DNA from: Pleodorina starrii
Taxonomy: Eukaryota > Chlorophyta > Chlorophyceae > Chlamydomonadales > Volvocaceae
Reading direction: 5' to 3'
Length of the DNA stretch: 64,000 nucleotides
Assembly: GCA_030267565.1 (NCBI GenBank)
Contig: BRXU01000012.1
Coordinates: 866,501 to 930,500, forward strand
Part shown: positions 46,701 to 59,369 of the stretch, piece after piece
Layout: every line of letters starts with the position of its first letter
Position numbering within the stretch: position 1 is the stretch's first letter
Notes under the pieces: generated by a model
The model's input: the letters and a program-made list of their open reading frames with translations, nothing else
The model's database searches: none
Told to the model about the DNA's origin: nothing
Translations under genes and position numbers: made by a program

Positions 46701-48305
46701 GACGCGCACGTGGCAGCAAACCACCCATGGGTCGGCATCACTGTTCGCCAGATGGGAGGGGCGCCCGCAGGCGGCCGCCGCCGCGCCAGCAGCGCGCAGG
46801 CCTGTGAGCAACGCCGCCTGTGAGCAACGTCTCCTCCGCTGCATTCCCTCCGCTGGCTCGGCCTCCCCCCATTACTTTCGATGGCCCCGAGAGCCCTCGC
46901 TCCGTGTAGCGCCCACTCACCGCCACTGGCGCCGCCGCCCCCGGTAACCGCTGCCGCCGCCGCCGCCGCCTCACCGCCGCTCGCCGACAGCTCCGAGGCA
47001 CTGTCCTCCTCCTCCACCACAATAGGCTCCGCCGATGCGGCGACGGACGTCAGCGCAAAAACACGGCTGGACCGAACACCCCCGCCGCCGCTGGTTCCGC
47101 CGCCAGCTAGCAACGCTCCGCCGCCGCCGTCTGCTGCTGCCGCTGCCACGGACAAGGCGCCCGTTACCGACATGACAAACGCCACGCCGGCGGCGTCGCC
47201 GCTCGTTAGTACGGAAACCTCCGAGGACGACCGGTGCATGCCGGATGCGCCTCCGCCTCCGCCGCCGCCGTAAACGCGTGAGTTGCTGCTGGGTCGACCC
47301 CACCGCTGTTTGTTGCTGTACCCGCCGCCAAACGTCCGGACACGCCCGCCACTAAGTGCGTTGCGACCGCTACCCGTGGCGGCGCCTCCCGCCGTCAGGA
47401 TCCGGCCGCCGCGGCCGCTGCCAGCGGCAGCAGCGTCAGCTCCTCCGCCGCCCTCCGCGCCGTTAGCTGGGCGCAGGCCAGAGGTAATGTACTGGCCCGC
47501 TGCGCTCGCGAGCTCAGAGTCAATGTTCCTGCTGCCGAGGCTGTGGCCGTCGCCGCTGACGCTGACGTGCGCCGACGGCCTGGTGCTGCCGTTGCCGCCG
47601 TCACCGCAGTCCGGCGGGGAGGTCGCGGCGGCCGACATCGGCATCGACTTAGACCTGCTGCGACCGCAATGCGTCGAGTGCGGCTTATGTTGCTGCAGCT
47701 GCGGCGATGCCGCGCCCGTGCCCTGACCATGCAATCCGCCGCCGCCGCCGCTGCCGCTGCCGTCGCCGCCCACCCTAGCCACTGCCCCACCGCTGGATCC
47801 CGTCGGCGGACTTACCGTCCCGACTGCGGCCGCGAACCCTGGAAGCGGCGAGGAGGCCACCGACGATGGTGGCTGCGGAGGCTGCTGCTGGGGGCCCTGG
47901 GGAGGCTGACCCAGATCGCCGGCAGCGACGCCGACGGTCGGCAAGAAGCCTGAGCCGGAATACGGTACGGACGTCCCGTCATGCGCGTCCGCGCCGGCGC
48001 CAGGGCCCGGGCCGCTGATCTGCGGCAGCGGCGATGGATACGGCGCAGAGTAGCTCGCGTGGTGGGCCTCTTTCGGGAGGTCGTCGCTTCGGTGTGCCTG
48101 CACCCCGCCGCTGCCGCCTCCGCCGCTATAGCTGCTGCTGCCGAGGATGGCGAGATCCGCGGACAAGATGGAGGCGGTGGTGTTGGGGGTGGCATTGGGG
48201 GAGGGCCAGGCGACTACCGGGGGCGGGTGACTGTCGCCGGAGGAGGCGGGCGCCAGGGCGGAGGCAGCGGCGCTGCCGTTGCTCAGGCTGGTCGGCAGGG
48301 GAGGC
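37753..48305 (-). CDS. Large coiled-coil protein of unknown function (5' end unresolved)
   Basis: Fourteen exons fit in phase: 46921-48305 (or longer), 46164-46432, 45669-45919, 45139-45259, 44717-44872, 43958-44104, 43373-43456, 42764-43123, 41463-42341, 40809-40929, 40257-40438, 39735-39981, 38490-38764, 37753-37959 (TGA). The protein has about 1,500 residues or more. The first 450 are Gly/Ser/Ala-rich low complexity, ending with an acidic patch (VVEEEDSASEL). Most later exons encode heptad-like Ala/Glu/Arg/Gln-rich helices, for example LEAAVAAAQSSLDKQRKAHE and KVEIARRGAEKRAKAAEEDL. The longest exon also holds a Pro/Ala run. No motor, ATPase or other catalytic domain is visible. No in-frame ATG was found upstream of the first conserved exon. 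The frame stays open to an acceptor-like CGTCGCAG at 48306, so a start exon probably lies further upstream. A structural or cytoskeletal role is only a guess. Confidence 0.72.
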
Positions 48306-49256
48306 CTGCGACGTGTCGGCGCAGCATGAGGGTTAATGGCTCGTGAGACCCAAGTTAAAGCGCGAAGCGGGTTGGGAGGGTGAGGTCTCGGTTAGGCGCC
48401 AAGAGGAAGGGCGCTCTGAGCAGTATAAACCGTGAGCGTGCAGCCACGGGATTTCATGTGGGTTTACTGGGGGAGCCTCGCACCTGTCCCGGTGCTCCTT
48501 TGCGCTGGTGCCGCCCGCCCTGGTGCTTCCGAAGTGGTACAGCACGGGCTGGGGGGCCAGATTGTGTCCATCCTGCGCGTGAAACGCGGGTTCATTCTCA
48601 TGTATTTGAACAAAGCGTCCCCAACATTACAAAGCTTAGGTTTCTGTATGCACGCTGGCCTAGGCAACCTTAGGGCCGCGGGCCGCTTGACCTGCCTGAC
48701 TAGACGCCCTCCGCCCTACGCCACTAACGAGTCCAGAAGTAGCAATCAAGTCTGCGAGCTGAGACTGCTTCCTCATATTGTTACAGTCACATGGACTTGG
48801 GCTGGCCTTGAGCGCTTGCCATTTCTAGACAGGACCCTCCTGGGTTCTAGGCGTAAACGAGGGTCTCATCGTTCACTGAACGGAGTGGCTTGCATTTTCC
48901 ACCGTGCTTGAGAGTTTCTGCACTGGGACGAGCGTCCGTGCAGAAAGTGGAGCGGGCCAACCCGCTGCCCTTTTGAGCGTCCTTAACCTGAAGTCACTAC
49001 AACATGTCCTTTCATGTTTGGACAAGTGTCGGTTCAGGCATATAGCGCCTATTGCAAGGCTTCGAGACTGGCACCTCGCACTCATTCCGCCATGATGGTA
49101 ATCCGTCTAATCCCGCATATGTGTTTTCGTATGCGACGACTTATAAGCCTGATGGCTGATCGGAGAACAAGCTTCCTTGCCCGTTTGTATGCGCGGGAAC
49201 GAGCCGAACGACCGTATTTTGGTTCCAAAACACTTCCGTAGCGGCCACTACTTAGG
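48306..49256. other. Region upstream of the coiled-coil gene
   Basis: It should contain the missing first exon and promoter of the minus-strand coiled-coil gene, but neither was located. Moderately long frames exist on both strands around 48430-48910 without recognisable domains. Confidence 0.3.
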
Positions 49257-49914
49257 GTAAGCGCGGGTGTTTCCGTTCACGACGTGAACAACTGGTGACT
49301 GTTCGCTGAACGTTCACTGAATGTTCAGTGAACAGTCACGGGGAACGTTCACTGAATGTTCAGTGAACGTTCGTCAAAGCCAGGTGGCTGACGTCAATGG
49401 TACACCCGTCTTCCAAATACGCAATCATGGCCGCAGCTGCAGGTGCATCAAACGAAATGTCGGACCCGACGAAATAAATTGTCTGAGGATGCACGGCCGG
49501 CCAATGCTTGTCAAGAAGCAGCAGCGCCATGTCAAGATCCATGTTGACTTTATGCAGAACTAGCCGGCAGAGAAACTCATTCGGGAGTGCCGACCGTGGT
49601 GAGGGACCGGTGCGCTTGTAGGTCGTACTATTTCGCAAAATAGTACGACACGCATGCTCCAGCGCTGTTCCCGCGCACATAAAAGGTATTCACATACCTG
49701 CTTGGCCTTGTATTGGTTCGTTATATGTGCCCCAGCAGCTTTGGTCACTTAGGCAGCTACTCATAAGTCAAAAGCACAAAAGGACGTTAATTTCGCTTTG
49801 CTTGCAGTACAAGGGCCTGAACGGTGAACCTTCACTGAACGTCCACGGTGAGCGTTCAGTGCAGGTCAGTGAACGTTCATTCTCCTTTCAGTGAACGAAG
49901 AAACCCGCGTTTAC
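49257..49914. mobile_element. 658-bp inverted-repeat element with subterminal palindromes (possible MITE or small DNA transposon)
   Basis: The ends 49257-49280 (GTAAGCGCGGGTGTTTCCG...) and 49891-49914 (...CCCGCGTTTAC) are inverted repeats, 20 of 24 positions matching. Inside each end the motif GTTCACTGAA and its complement recur many times. They include two copies of a 22-bp palindrome (49312-49333 and 49347-49368) on the left and degenerate copies at 49820-49900 on the right. Such subterminal repeats are typical transposase-binding sites of hAT- or CACTA-like elements. No clear target duplication was found, so boundaries are tentative. A minus-strand frame at 49360-49680 (about 106 codons, containing HKVNMDLDMALLLLDKHWP) has no recognised domain. 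Confidence 0.5.
49622..49649. repeat. 12-bp perfect inverted repeat
   Basis: GTCGTACTATTT at 49622-49633 and AAATAGTACGAC at 49638-49649 flank a 4-base loop, inside the inverted-repeat element. It could form a short hairpin. Confidence 0.85.
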
Positions 49915-51178
49915 ACGAGGTACTCGTAGCGGGGGTGCGACTGGGTGACTGCGTCAGCGACCCGTTGGGGGGCTTTCAGGAGAGCCTGACTGCATAAGCA
50001 TTCAGCTACTGAACTAGAGACTCCGTGCGCGCGTGGCCTCAGCAGGAGTGGGTATCTGCATGACGGGCTGCTGAAAGTCTGTTGAAGAGCACTGCAATGC
50101 TCTAGTTTTTGTAATGTTACATTGGGATCCAGACCCTGGGAAGGGTTGAGCCAACTGACTGAGCCAGCTGACCCTGCACTACATTGGTTACGGCCAGGGC
50201 AAGGGAACGCGCACCAAGGCTAGACAGGCGAGCCACTCAGATATAAACCAGTTTATCCGGGGGGTAAGAAAAACGATACCGGAGCGGAGGGATGTGGGCG
50301 ACCGAGAACCTGGGGAACGGCCTATCCCGGGGAACGCAGGGGGAACGGCTTTAGATATCCGCAGCCATGGGTGATGAGCTCTGAGGCTCCCCAGTTGGCG
50401 ACGAGCTCCCCAACAGGCGCACCAATAGATCTGACAGCAACTTGCGCGCTGCAATTTGACGAGCCTTGTGACCTAGACGCCTAAAATGAACAGGTGGAGA
50501 CGCGTTAAACGGATCAGCAATGCGTTAATCCTCCGCTTGCGGCCCCTGTGACAAATACGGTAAGACACCAGCCCGTCGGACGCCAATAACACACCAGCGC
50601 GTCAGAGGCCACCTGCAAGAACGGGTGTCGTGAACCAACGAATCCCACCCTTTCCGCGGGACCCCGGCGGTGCGTGTCATTTTAGGTGCCACGCGTGGTC
50701 CATCTACAGCATCATCTTGGCAACTTTCACAACCACAACCTGACACGACCACAGCACGGCTGCTGGGGAGACCACTGGCCGTCCTCTGCTGAACTGCTGC
50801 GCCTCTCATTACGCCCTTGGTAATCCCCAATCCCCTGCATGTCAGGCTGAACATGCCTGGCAAGCCCTGCACAACGCCGTCAAGTTGGGGACATCCCTCA
50901 AGTGTTTGGCGCCCAGTAGAGCGCTTTGCGCAAGAGAACTTACCGTAACCTGGATCCCACATGTCTTCAAATCTGCCGGATCCAAGTCTGCCTTCAAATC
51001 ACCCCACCACCTCCTAACCAAGGCAGCCGCCATCGCCCGTGTAAACCTTCTCAAGGCAGCAAGCATCCGGGCTTGACAAGAACGCCGCCAGCATCAACGC
51101 AGTAAGACACAGTCCGTACGAAACGACGTGGACTACAACTTGGGAGAGGAGACACAGCCGTGCCCTCTGCGCGCGCCT
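49915..51178. other. Intergenic region and 3' UTR of the PNISR-like gene
   Basis: No coding exon is supported. A minus-strand TGTAAC at about 50113 is a possible poly(A) signal for the PNISR-like gene. Frames near 50842-51066 lack recognisable features. Confidence 0.4.
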
Positions 51179-54100
51179 TCACTTTTGAAGCTTGCTGCTG
51201 CCCTTGCGCTTGTCGCTGGCCTGCTTGGACCGGCCTGTGCAGGGTGGGCAGGGTGGGCGGCGATGGCGGCGGCCGTGCGAGGAGAACGTTTCAGGTGGAT
51301 GCACGCCAGGCATGACGAGGACTCCTCAAGAATGGTGCCCAACCCATTCCTACAGTGCTATTGCTCGGTCACAAGGCATGGGGGAAAGCCGCGCCCATTC
51401 TATCGGTGCTGCACCTAACGCGAAGTGAGCACATGCCGAGTGGCGCGAGTGAGCGTCATGGGGCGCATACCGGTAAGCGCCTGCATTCCGGAGGCCGCGC
51501 ATACGGTGCGCATCCGCAGGCCTTGCGCGTGTCGCCCCGTATCGTACCTGCGCCGATGGACACCACCACCTCAGCGGGCACCCAAATCCGATTCACTATC
51601 ACTTTTCCGTGTGGAAGGCGAGCGGCCGCGCTTGTGCTTGTCCTTGTCCTTACGCTTGCTGCCCCCCCTGTCTCGGTGCTTGTCCTTGTCCTTCCCTCGG
51701 ACACGGTCGCGGTCCTTGCCCTGCTCCTTGAAGCCAGAGCCCTCGCCGCCGCCGCGAGCATTCTCGTCTCGAGACCGCTCTCGGTCCTCACGTTCCCGCC
51801 CTCGGTCCCGAATCCCATCCCCCCCTCGATCCCTGTCCTTGTCCCTCCCCTTGCCGTCATCGGCCGCCGGCGGCAGCTGCTGCTGCCGGTCCCGACGGCT
51901 GGCAGCGCCTCGGTCCCGGTCTCGGCTCCTAGGCCGATCCCGGCTGCAGCTGCGTGAGCGCTCACGGTCCGGCCGATGGCGGCTGCGAGGAGCGGGGCTC
52001 CGCCGCTCGCTGCCTCGTCGATGATCACGGCTCCGGCTGCGGTGGGCACGGTCCTTGGTATCCCGCCGGCGCTCCCCGTCTCGGTCGCGCCCCTGATCCC
52101 ATGAGCGCGAGCGGTCCCGGCGACGGTCCCTACAGCCGCGGCACATCACGACACGAAGCGGTGCAGGGTCAGGGAGGTGCATCAAAAGAGGCGGAGCGGT
52201 ATAGCCCAGCTTATGGAAGATACGGTACGGTAGCCCTGCAGCCCAACCATCCTCCTATCGCAGGGTTCTTTGCACAGCTAAACACACCCTAAGCGCCCCA
52301 CCGGGATCGTGGTGTAATACGGTGATCTGATTAACGTAGCTAGCTGACAGCGGCTGGCGATGACTGTCATGGCCGGGCCCAAGCATTCATGGAATGCCGG
52401 CACTAGCGTCGGGGGATGTGTCCTCAATGGGTATGTGGCACATGGATTACGCAACGGGTACGGTACATGCAGGCCGCCTCGTTGGGATGGCTTTGTTCAC
52501 CTGCTGCGTCTGCGGCTGCGGCTGCGGGGGCGCGAGGAGGAGCGGGACCCCCTCCCGCCGCCACCACGACGGCCTTCTCGGCTCCGGGAGCGGGAGCAGT
52601 CCGAGCTTCGACTACGGTTCCGGCGGCGTTCCCTGCAGCGGCCGCACATCGGGTGTGGTGTGGTTCAAGGGGGAGGTCATAGATGACAGCGTGAGCTGCC
52701 CGAGATGAGGAAGCAACGTGACCAGTAGGTACCTAGCTGCAAGCTGAGCACTTAACTACATAACCGAAGCCATTATGCCAGCATTTACCCTTAGATAAAT
52801 GGGGGCCAACGACGTGAAGCGGGGGATGCAGAAGGCGCGAGCACGCTAGCCGGGGGGAACGATGGGAGAGGAGCGGTCAATGAACACTGCGTTCACTAAC
52901 GTGCGACAAGTTTCAAATGATCTGGCATGAACCCACCCTCCGGCAGCTTTTCCGCTCGTTACCTGCCACGGCTGCCGTTGCTGCGGCTGCGGCTCCGGCT
53001 GCTGCCCCGCACCGCCCGCCGCACGCCTTTTGCATCTCCAGCCTCATCCCTGGTTGCCCTGCCCGCCACCCCAGTCGCGTCCTTCCCGTGAACCGTGGCG
53101 CAGGTTCCCGCCGCGACCACTCCGCTTGGCTCTGGGAACTGTGCTCTGGCGCCTTGCGACGTCGGCGACCCCGCCTGCTGCTGCTGCTTCTGCTCCTGTT
53201 GCACGCGGCCTTGCTGCACCGCCAGCTGCGACTCCGCGACCACGAGGCTGTGGCCAGAGGCGTCACCTGCACCCACCGTCGTAAGCGCCGCAGCCGCTTT
53301 TGCCGAGGCGGCGGCCCCCTTGTTGTCTTCCGTAGAGGACGCGTGTCCAGCGCTCTGTGCCGCCGCCGCCACGTCCCCGCCTGTAGTCTTTACCTTGAGG
53401 TTGGCGGTGAAAGGGGAGGAGAGAGCGCAGCAGTCGAGATGATTGGGCGTCAGGAGGGTAAAGAGGAGGCGTTCTCGGGGCTGGCTTAGGGAGGGGGCGG
53501 TGGGGTAATTAGAACGGCCCGGGGCGAGGGAATGCAACGCAGTTGGGGTATGGGCTGGGTTAGGCTGGCTGCAGCTTTTCGCCGTAGCTTGGGTGGGGCT
53601 CGAGCCCGAGCCGGACATGCGATGTATGGCCCCCAACAATCAGCGCCAGGCGCCGCGCAGTGCTTAAGAAGGGATTGCCCCGATGCAAACGGCATGGTTA
53701 GACCCCTTACCAAGCCATGGCCCGCCTGATTGCGGGCAGCTGTCGTGGCCGCCGCCGCAGCACAGCAGCAAAGTGGAGGGAACAGCCCGCGGGAGATGGG
53801 GCAGGGACTGCCCCCCTTGCGCCTCCCGCGGAGGTTGGAGCCGCGCCCTTTCTGTCCAGCAAGCGCCGGGCGCATGAGGCCCCGGCTTGGAAACCCATGG
53901 ATCAGCCCTTCGCTTTATCCAGTGGCTTCGTAGTAATAAGCGCTGCCTGATCACAGCTCCTATGACCCAGCCCGAGTGCTCCTGGTGGGAAGCACCCCAT
54001 ACTAAAGCACTCACACCCACATTCCAGCCCCGCACACCTCCCGACCGATCCAACCATCCATTCAGACACTCAACCAGACAATCACGGGCTGCAGCAACCA

Positions 54101-57100
54101 GTCCAGCCGGCCCGGCTGCCCACTTGGCGCTTCACCCATAACCACGCCTCCGGCAAAGTTATCGCCGAGGCCGCCGATCATGTCATTGACTTGTCGACAT
54201 ACGTACAAGGAAACCTTGCACCCCATGTCCGCATGTGTCCATCTGGGCTCGGGTCTATGCCACAGCACAAGGCAATAGGGCGGGGCGCGCGCACCCCGTC
54301 CTGCGCCCCCTTGTCATGCCCCCACACACTCGCTTCCCGCAACCTCGAGAGCAACATCTCCGTCTTCCCACGCTTCTATTCAAGCCGCGCAAGCTGCAGG
54401 AGAGCACATCGCGCCAGCCCCCGGTGGAGATCCTCACCTGCTGCTCCGTCCCATTGCTCCTGCCCTCAGGCGCCTCAGGCTGCGAGTCATGCCTACCCAA
54501 AGCAGCAGCAGCAGCAACAGCGGCACCGCTCGTCAGGCCCCGATCCAGGTCCATTTCGCCGCCGCCCGCCGCCTGAGCCTTCAGCTTCACCTCCGCTGAG
54601 GCCACCGCCGCCTCGCCCCGCTGCTCTCCCCTTGCGCTCGCCGCCCCATCCCTCGCCTTGGGGGCCTCCGCGCCGCCGTCATCCGTCTCCTCATCCGAGC
54701 CGTACCCGAGCCCCAGCACGCCGGCACCGGTGGTGGCGCCACCGCCGTCCTCCTCCTCGCCGTCGTCGCCGCCCCCGCCCAGTACGGCTCCCAGCGACAC
54801 GGCGCCCTGCGCCTCAAGCTTGACTGCGCCCTCCTGAGCGGACTTCCGTGACAGGGCACACTCCGAGTACACCTCCCGCGCGACCTCCTCTGCGGTGCTC
54901 AGTTGCGGAGCGGAGCGAGGCGCCGAAAAGTCAGCCGGTGAACGGGACGGCACGGCGCCAGGCGGCGCGGAGCGCAAGCCTTAAAACTCCAAAGCTGCCA
55001 ACAGTGCCCGCAGTCGCGTACATGGCCCCGCAAGGCCTGCCGATCTCCCCAAGCGTCAACAAGCCGTCCCCTAGCCTCAAGCCTGCAACCTCCCAGTTCA
55101 GCTCCAGGGCCCTCTAGCCGCCCAACGGAACAGGACATAAGCGAAAGTCAAGCTGAGCGCGAAATGCAAGCCCGCTCACCGAACAGCTTGTCCGTGACCT
55201 CCGTCAGGATCTGCGTCAGGTTGGATTTGATCTCCCGGTTGAACACCAATCGACGGATGCGGGCTTCCTGTGCCGAGGGCCGGGGGTTGAACCGACCCAT
55301 TGGCAGACATACTGAAGGCTGGGAAGCCGGCAGGATAAGAAACCGATATCCGGTGCAAAGGACTAGCCCAGCGGCGAATCGAGGGAGGCGGGGAACAAAG
55401 GGGTGCAAGGGAATGGAACTGTCAAAGGGAGGAGCAGGGCGCGACGGGGCGACGACAGCGGAAGATTAGGAGCGGATGGGGCAGGAGGGCCGCGGGGAGG
55501 AGGGTTGCCAGAAGAGGCAAACGCATTGTGGGGGCCCACGAGCGATGAGTCAGGGCATAGGGCTTAGGGGCAGGTAGGGTAGGGTGGAGGGTTTTCCCTC
55601 GGCGCTGAAATACAATCGAAGACGCCGGGACACGGCAAACCTCCCACTGCTGGCCCAGCAACACACCTCGTCGTCTGACTCGTGCTGTTCGTCGCTCGCT
55701 ATCTCCTTTCGGGGACCCTGCACATCACCGCTGCGCCAGCCCAGTCCGTCGCGCTTGCCCCCAGCCGCAGCCGCCGAAGGGGCCTCTGTGAAGCGCCGCG
55801 GCTTGGCAGCCGCCTTGCCGGCGTTCACCGCGGGCGCTTCTTTGTCCCCCGCCTCCTGGTCATCATCGTCACTGCCGTCTTTTTGGGGCCCGCCTGCGCC
55901 GCAGCGGTGAGCAGTACGTACGCGCGCACGCGAGCTTGGTGTGCTGCCTTTTTGACTTTGCATAGCCATGTACTGAGGTGTAAGCGACGACATCGGCTTG
56001 TACATAAACCCCAGCGGACCCCAACCCAGACCCCAGCCCAATCCCCGCCAGCGGGCGACATAGCCCGAACCCACACTCGCCAGCGCTGTCGCCGAAAGGG
56101 TTGTTCGTTCGCTGCACTACGGGGACCGGGGCCCTCCGGTGCAAGCGCAGGGCGTAAGTAATAAGCGCGAGCCAGGGGCCAAAACGTTGCGATATGCGTG
56201 GCTTGGAAGCTGTGCCTAACCACTCCCCTGGGCGGCCCAAAGCCGACCTGCTCACTGGCCGGCACCTCTACACCCGGCCCGGCCTCACCCGCAGCTGCCG
56301 CAGCCAACATCTGCCGCTTCAGCATCTCCTCCCGCAACCACTCGGGGATGCGCTTCGCAGGCGCGCCTCCGCCTCCACCTGCCGCCGCTGCGCCTGAGGG
56401 CGGCGCGGCGCCCTGTGTCCCCGCCATTGTGCCAGCTCCCAAACCCGCAGCGCCAGCAACGGCCATGACGTCTGTAGGAAGAGGAAAAAGCGGACCAATG
56501 AATGACAAACAGCAGGCAGGTTGATAATAGGCGGTGGTGGTGGCAGTCGACAAGCTGCCGCAGTGTGGTTCAACACGACAGGCATGGTGAACTGGGCCTA
56601 TGTCCCAAGGGAATGGTGCACCATTAACATTGAGGCTAATAGCGCACAGCAAACCTCCGACCTCGACAACCCAGCCTTGAGACCAAGCACCGCACCGAAC
56701 CGCCAGTAACCACTCAACGTCCACGCGGCAGACGACCACCGCAATAAGCGGTAAGGCAAATCAGTCAGGCCGGAGCGCCCTTGCCCACCTGGACGGCCTG
56801 GCCCGAAGCCCGGCTGTTGTGGCTGAGCCACGTACAGCGCCGGATGATGCTGGTGGTGCGGCGGCATGTAGCTCGGCATGCCTGTGGCGTTGTACGGCGG
56901 TTGCTGTCCGGGCGGGCACGGGCAAATGCTAAACTGTCGAGGTGTTGGGGAGGCGCTCCCACAGGGACGAAGGGACGGATTGCCGGGTCAAGGGGTCACC
57001 GACCTCTGGGAGGTGTTAAGACAGGAGAGGGGAATCAACCCGTATAGTTGCTGTTTCGCGCCCTCTCAAAGCTTCGATGACTGACCCGCGATGACTGACC

Positions 57101-58923
57101 CGCGTAATGCCGTTTCTGTGGCCGTACCTGATAGGCCTGCTGCTGTTGCGCATAGGGATCCTGCGAGCACGACGCACTGCCGTGCGGCTGCTGACCGCCG
57201 TAGCCGTCGTAGTACTGGCTGGCTCCTTGGTACCCGTACTGCGAACGGCAGGTGTATGGCATGGTCCGGAGTTTGGCAAACCGGCACGCCGTCCTTAGCA
57301 AGGGCATGTGCTAGCGTGGTGGGAGCTGAGCAGCCGATCCGGTGCATGATCTCGCCCCTTGGGCCGCACACTGCCTGCAACAACAGGCAGTGTGCGGCCG
57401 ACCACCCACCGCCCCTTGGGCCGCACCAACCCAACAAAGTAGCAAGAGCCATTGCAGTCAGCGTCCCACCACCCGCCTGACTAAACGCCTGGGCCCCAAG
57501 CATTCCCTTAGGTCGGCCCCACCTGCCCATACGCGTCCTGCTGCTGCTGCTGGTGGTAATAGTAGCCGTCAGCGGCCGCCACCGCTTGCTGCTCCTGACC
57601 CCCTTGCTGACCCTGCGCGTAGTACTGGTGCTGCTGCGCGGCATAGTACTGCTGGCACTGCTCCATGTATACAGCCTGCTGCTCGGGGGTCAAGTTGTAG
57701 AACACCTGTTGCTCCACATCCTCAGGCTGCTGCTGCTGCTGCATGGTGGAACGGCCGCGGGCGGTGAACCCGGCCGCAGAGGCACAACTGCCGTGGCTTT
57801 CTGCGGGCGGTAACAGCGGCGTTGGGGGGTCTGGCGGTGGCGGCGGCGGCGGCGGTGGCGGCGGCGGCGGGCCGCCGTCGGCGCCGGCCGCCTGGCTGCC
57901 ATTGCCACAAGCCGCGGCCGGCGCCCGGGACACCGGGGGCAGCGGGGCGATGTGTTGCTCCAAAGGTTGTTCTTGCTGCTGGGAATGGTGAAGCCGATAG
58001 GACGGTTGGAAGGGCTGGCTCTGATACGCGTCCGGCTGGTATTGCTGCTGGGGCGGGTGTTGGTAGTGGGGGCCGGCGTCCAGGGGGGGCATGTGCCCGG
58101 GGGCCGGCGCGCCACCCATGCTGTGGCTGCGGGGTTGATTTTGCTGCTGCCATTGCTGGTGGAAGGCCTGCTCCTGCTGCAGCTTTTCTTGCCGTTGGAA
58201 CGGCTGCTGCTGCTCCTTCTGTTCAAACGGCTGCTGCTGCCGCTGCTGCTGCGGGGGTGGTGGAGTGGGTGGCGGAGGTCCCCCAGCCATGATGAAGTGC
58301 TGCTGCGGGTGGTGCTGCATCAACTCGTGATTGTGCTGCTGGTGGGGCGGCCCCGAAAAGCCCGCTGGACTTTGCAAGGGCGGTTTGGGCGGGCTCGCCG
58401 TGGTCTGAGCCCCTGCGTTGTCCGCCTGCTGTCCCCGCTGTGGTTGCTGCTGCTGTTGCTGATGACAGGCTGCACGTTCCGCGAGCATCTGTCTTTGGTA
58501 AGCGGTTAACGGTCGTAGCTGGTGCTCCTCCGGTTGTTGTTGCGGCAATTGAGGTTGCTGAAGGTGCTGCTGAAGCTGGCCGCGCTGCTGATGTTGCAAA
58601 AAGGGTCTTCCAGCGTCCTGCTGCTGGTCCATTACCTGCTGCCGGTGCTGGTGCTGCGATGGCGGCAGCGGCGCAGGCATGACTGCGTGCGGGAGTTGTT
58701 GCTGGCTCAGGAACTGCTGCTGCAGCTGCGCGGGCGGGACGTTGTATTGCGGCATCCCCATAGGCAACGAACTTTCAGCAGAATCATGATTTATCAGCAG
58801 TTGCTGCTGGCCCATGTGCCGTGGCATACCCATTGACGAGAACTGCGGCTCAACTTGCCACAGCCCTCCCGTGGGCAAGCCCGACGAACCGCAAGGATGG
58901 AATCCTTGTGGGGCCTGGTTCAT
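51179..58923 (-). CDS. PNISR: PNISR-like SR-related protein with Gln-rich N terminus
   Basis: PNISR is a nuclear SR-related protein that binds pinin and is associated with pre-mRNA splicing. Eleven exons: 57523-58923 (ATG), 57128-57238, 56789-56903, 56256-56471, 55667-55893, 55180-55267, 54438-54889, about 52963-53393, 52501-52632, 51582-52129, 51179-51234 (TGA). They total about 1258 residues in phase. Exon 1 encodes 467 Gln/Pro-rich residues. The family anchors follow: RIPEWLREEMLKRQ, RRLVFNREIKSNLTQILTEVTDKLF then VAREVYSECAL, and GLGYGSDEETDDG. The C terminus is a long RS/RD/KD region (RSRSRDHRRGSERRSP, DRDRGGDGIRDRGRERED), ending SKQASDKRKGSSKLQK. If the last intron were retained, translation would stop at 51571 instead. 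The acceptor near 53393 is not a standard CAG. Confidence 0.8.
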
Positions 58924-59369
58924 TTGAAGGAGTTCCGCAGCTGTCGCGCTGGCCTACCAGCCAACCTCTGCCGGGGAGGGGGACAACGGCGTTGGTCTGC
59001 CTGACAGTATGCTGCTGAGATCATTAACTCTCTTATCTTATACTAAAATGAGCATAGGGTATTATACATGCACACAGTAAAGTTCCTTCTTGCCTTTTCA
59101 AAAGTATTAAACGATCCCTCCTTGTCCCCGACACCCAAAGGTTGATAAGAAGGTCACTTAAGCAACATCTGATGTAAGGCTATGGTATGGATCGAAGAAG
59201 AGAGAGGCGGGATCCCAGCATACCCCGTGCCCGGTCCCGTATCGTACATGCACGGAAAGCCGAAATAACATTTCGCTGCAATAATGAAGTCGTTGACCTT
59301 GCAACTCATCGCGTATCAATGCGCACGGACGATTGTCTCTAGCAGCTACGTTAGTTGGGTCGGCAAAAA
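58924..59369. promoter_or_regulatory. Divergent promoter region shared by PNISR-like and UTP18 genes
   Basis: Only 446 bp separates the two opposite start codons (58923 on - and 59370 on +), so 5' UTRs and promoters of both genes must fit here. The middle (59030-59120) is AT-rich compared with its surroundings. No TATA-like element can be assigned with confidence. Confidence 0.7.

Noticed and set aside
49360..49680. A 106-codon minus-strand gene
   Set aside because: The frame contains LKHW-like helices but no recognisable domain, and it overlaps subterminal repeats of the inverted-repeat element. It is mentioned there but not called as a gene.
51128..51418. Small + frame with a hydrophobic, signal-like N terminus
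   Set aside because: It is antisense to the last PNISR-like exon and 3' UTR, and has no mature domain.
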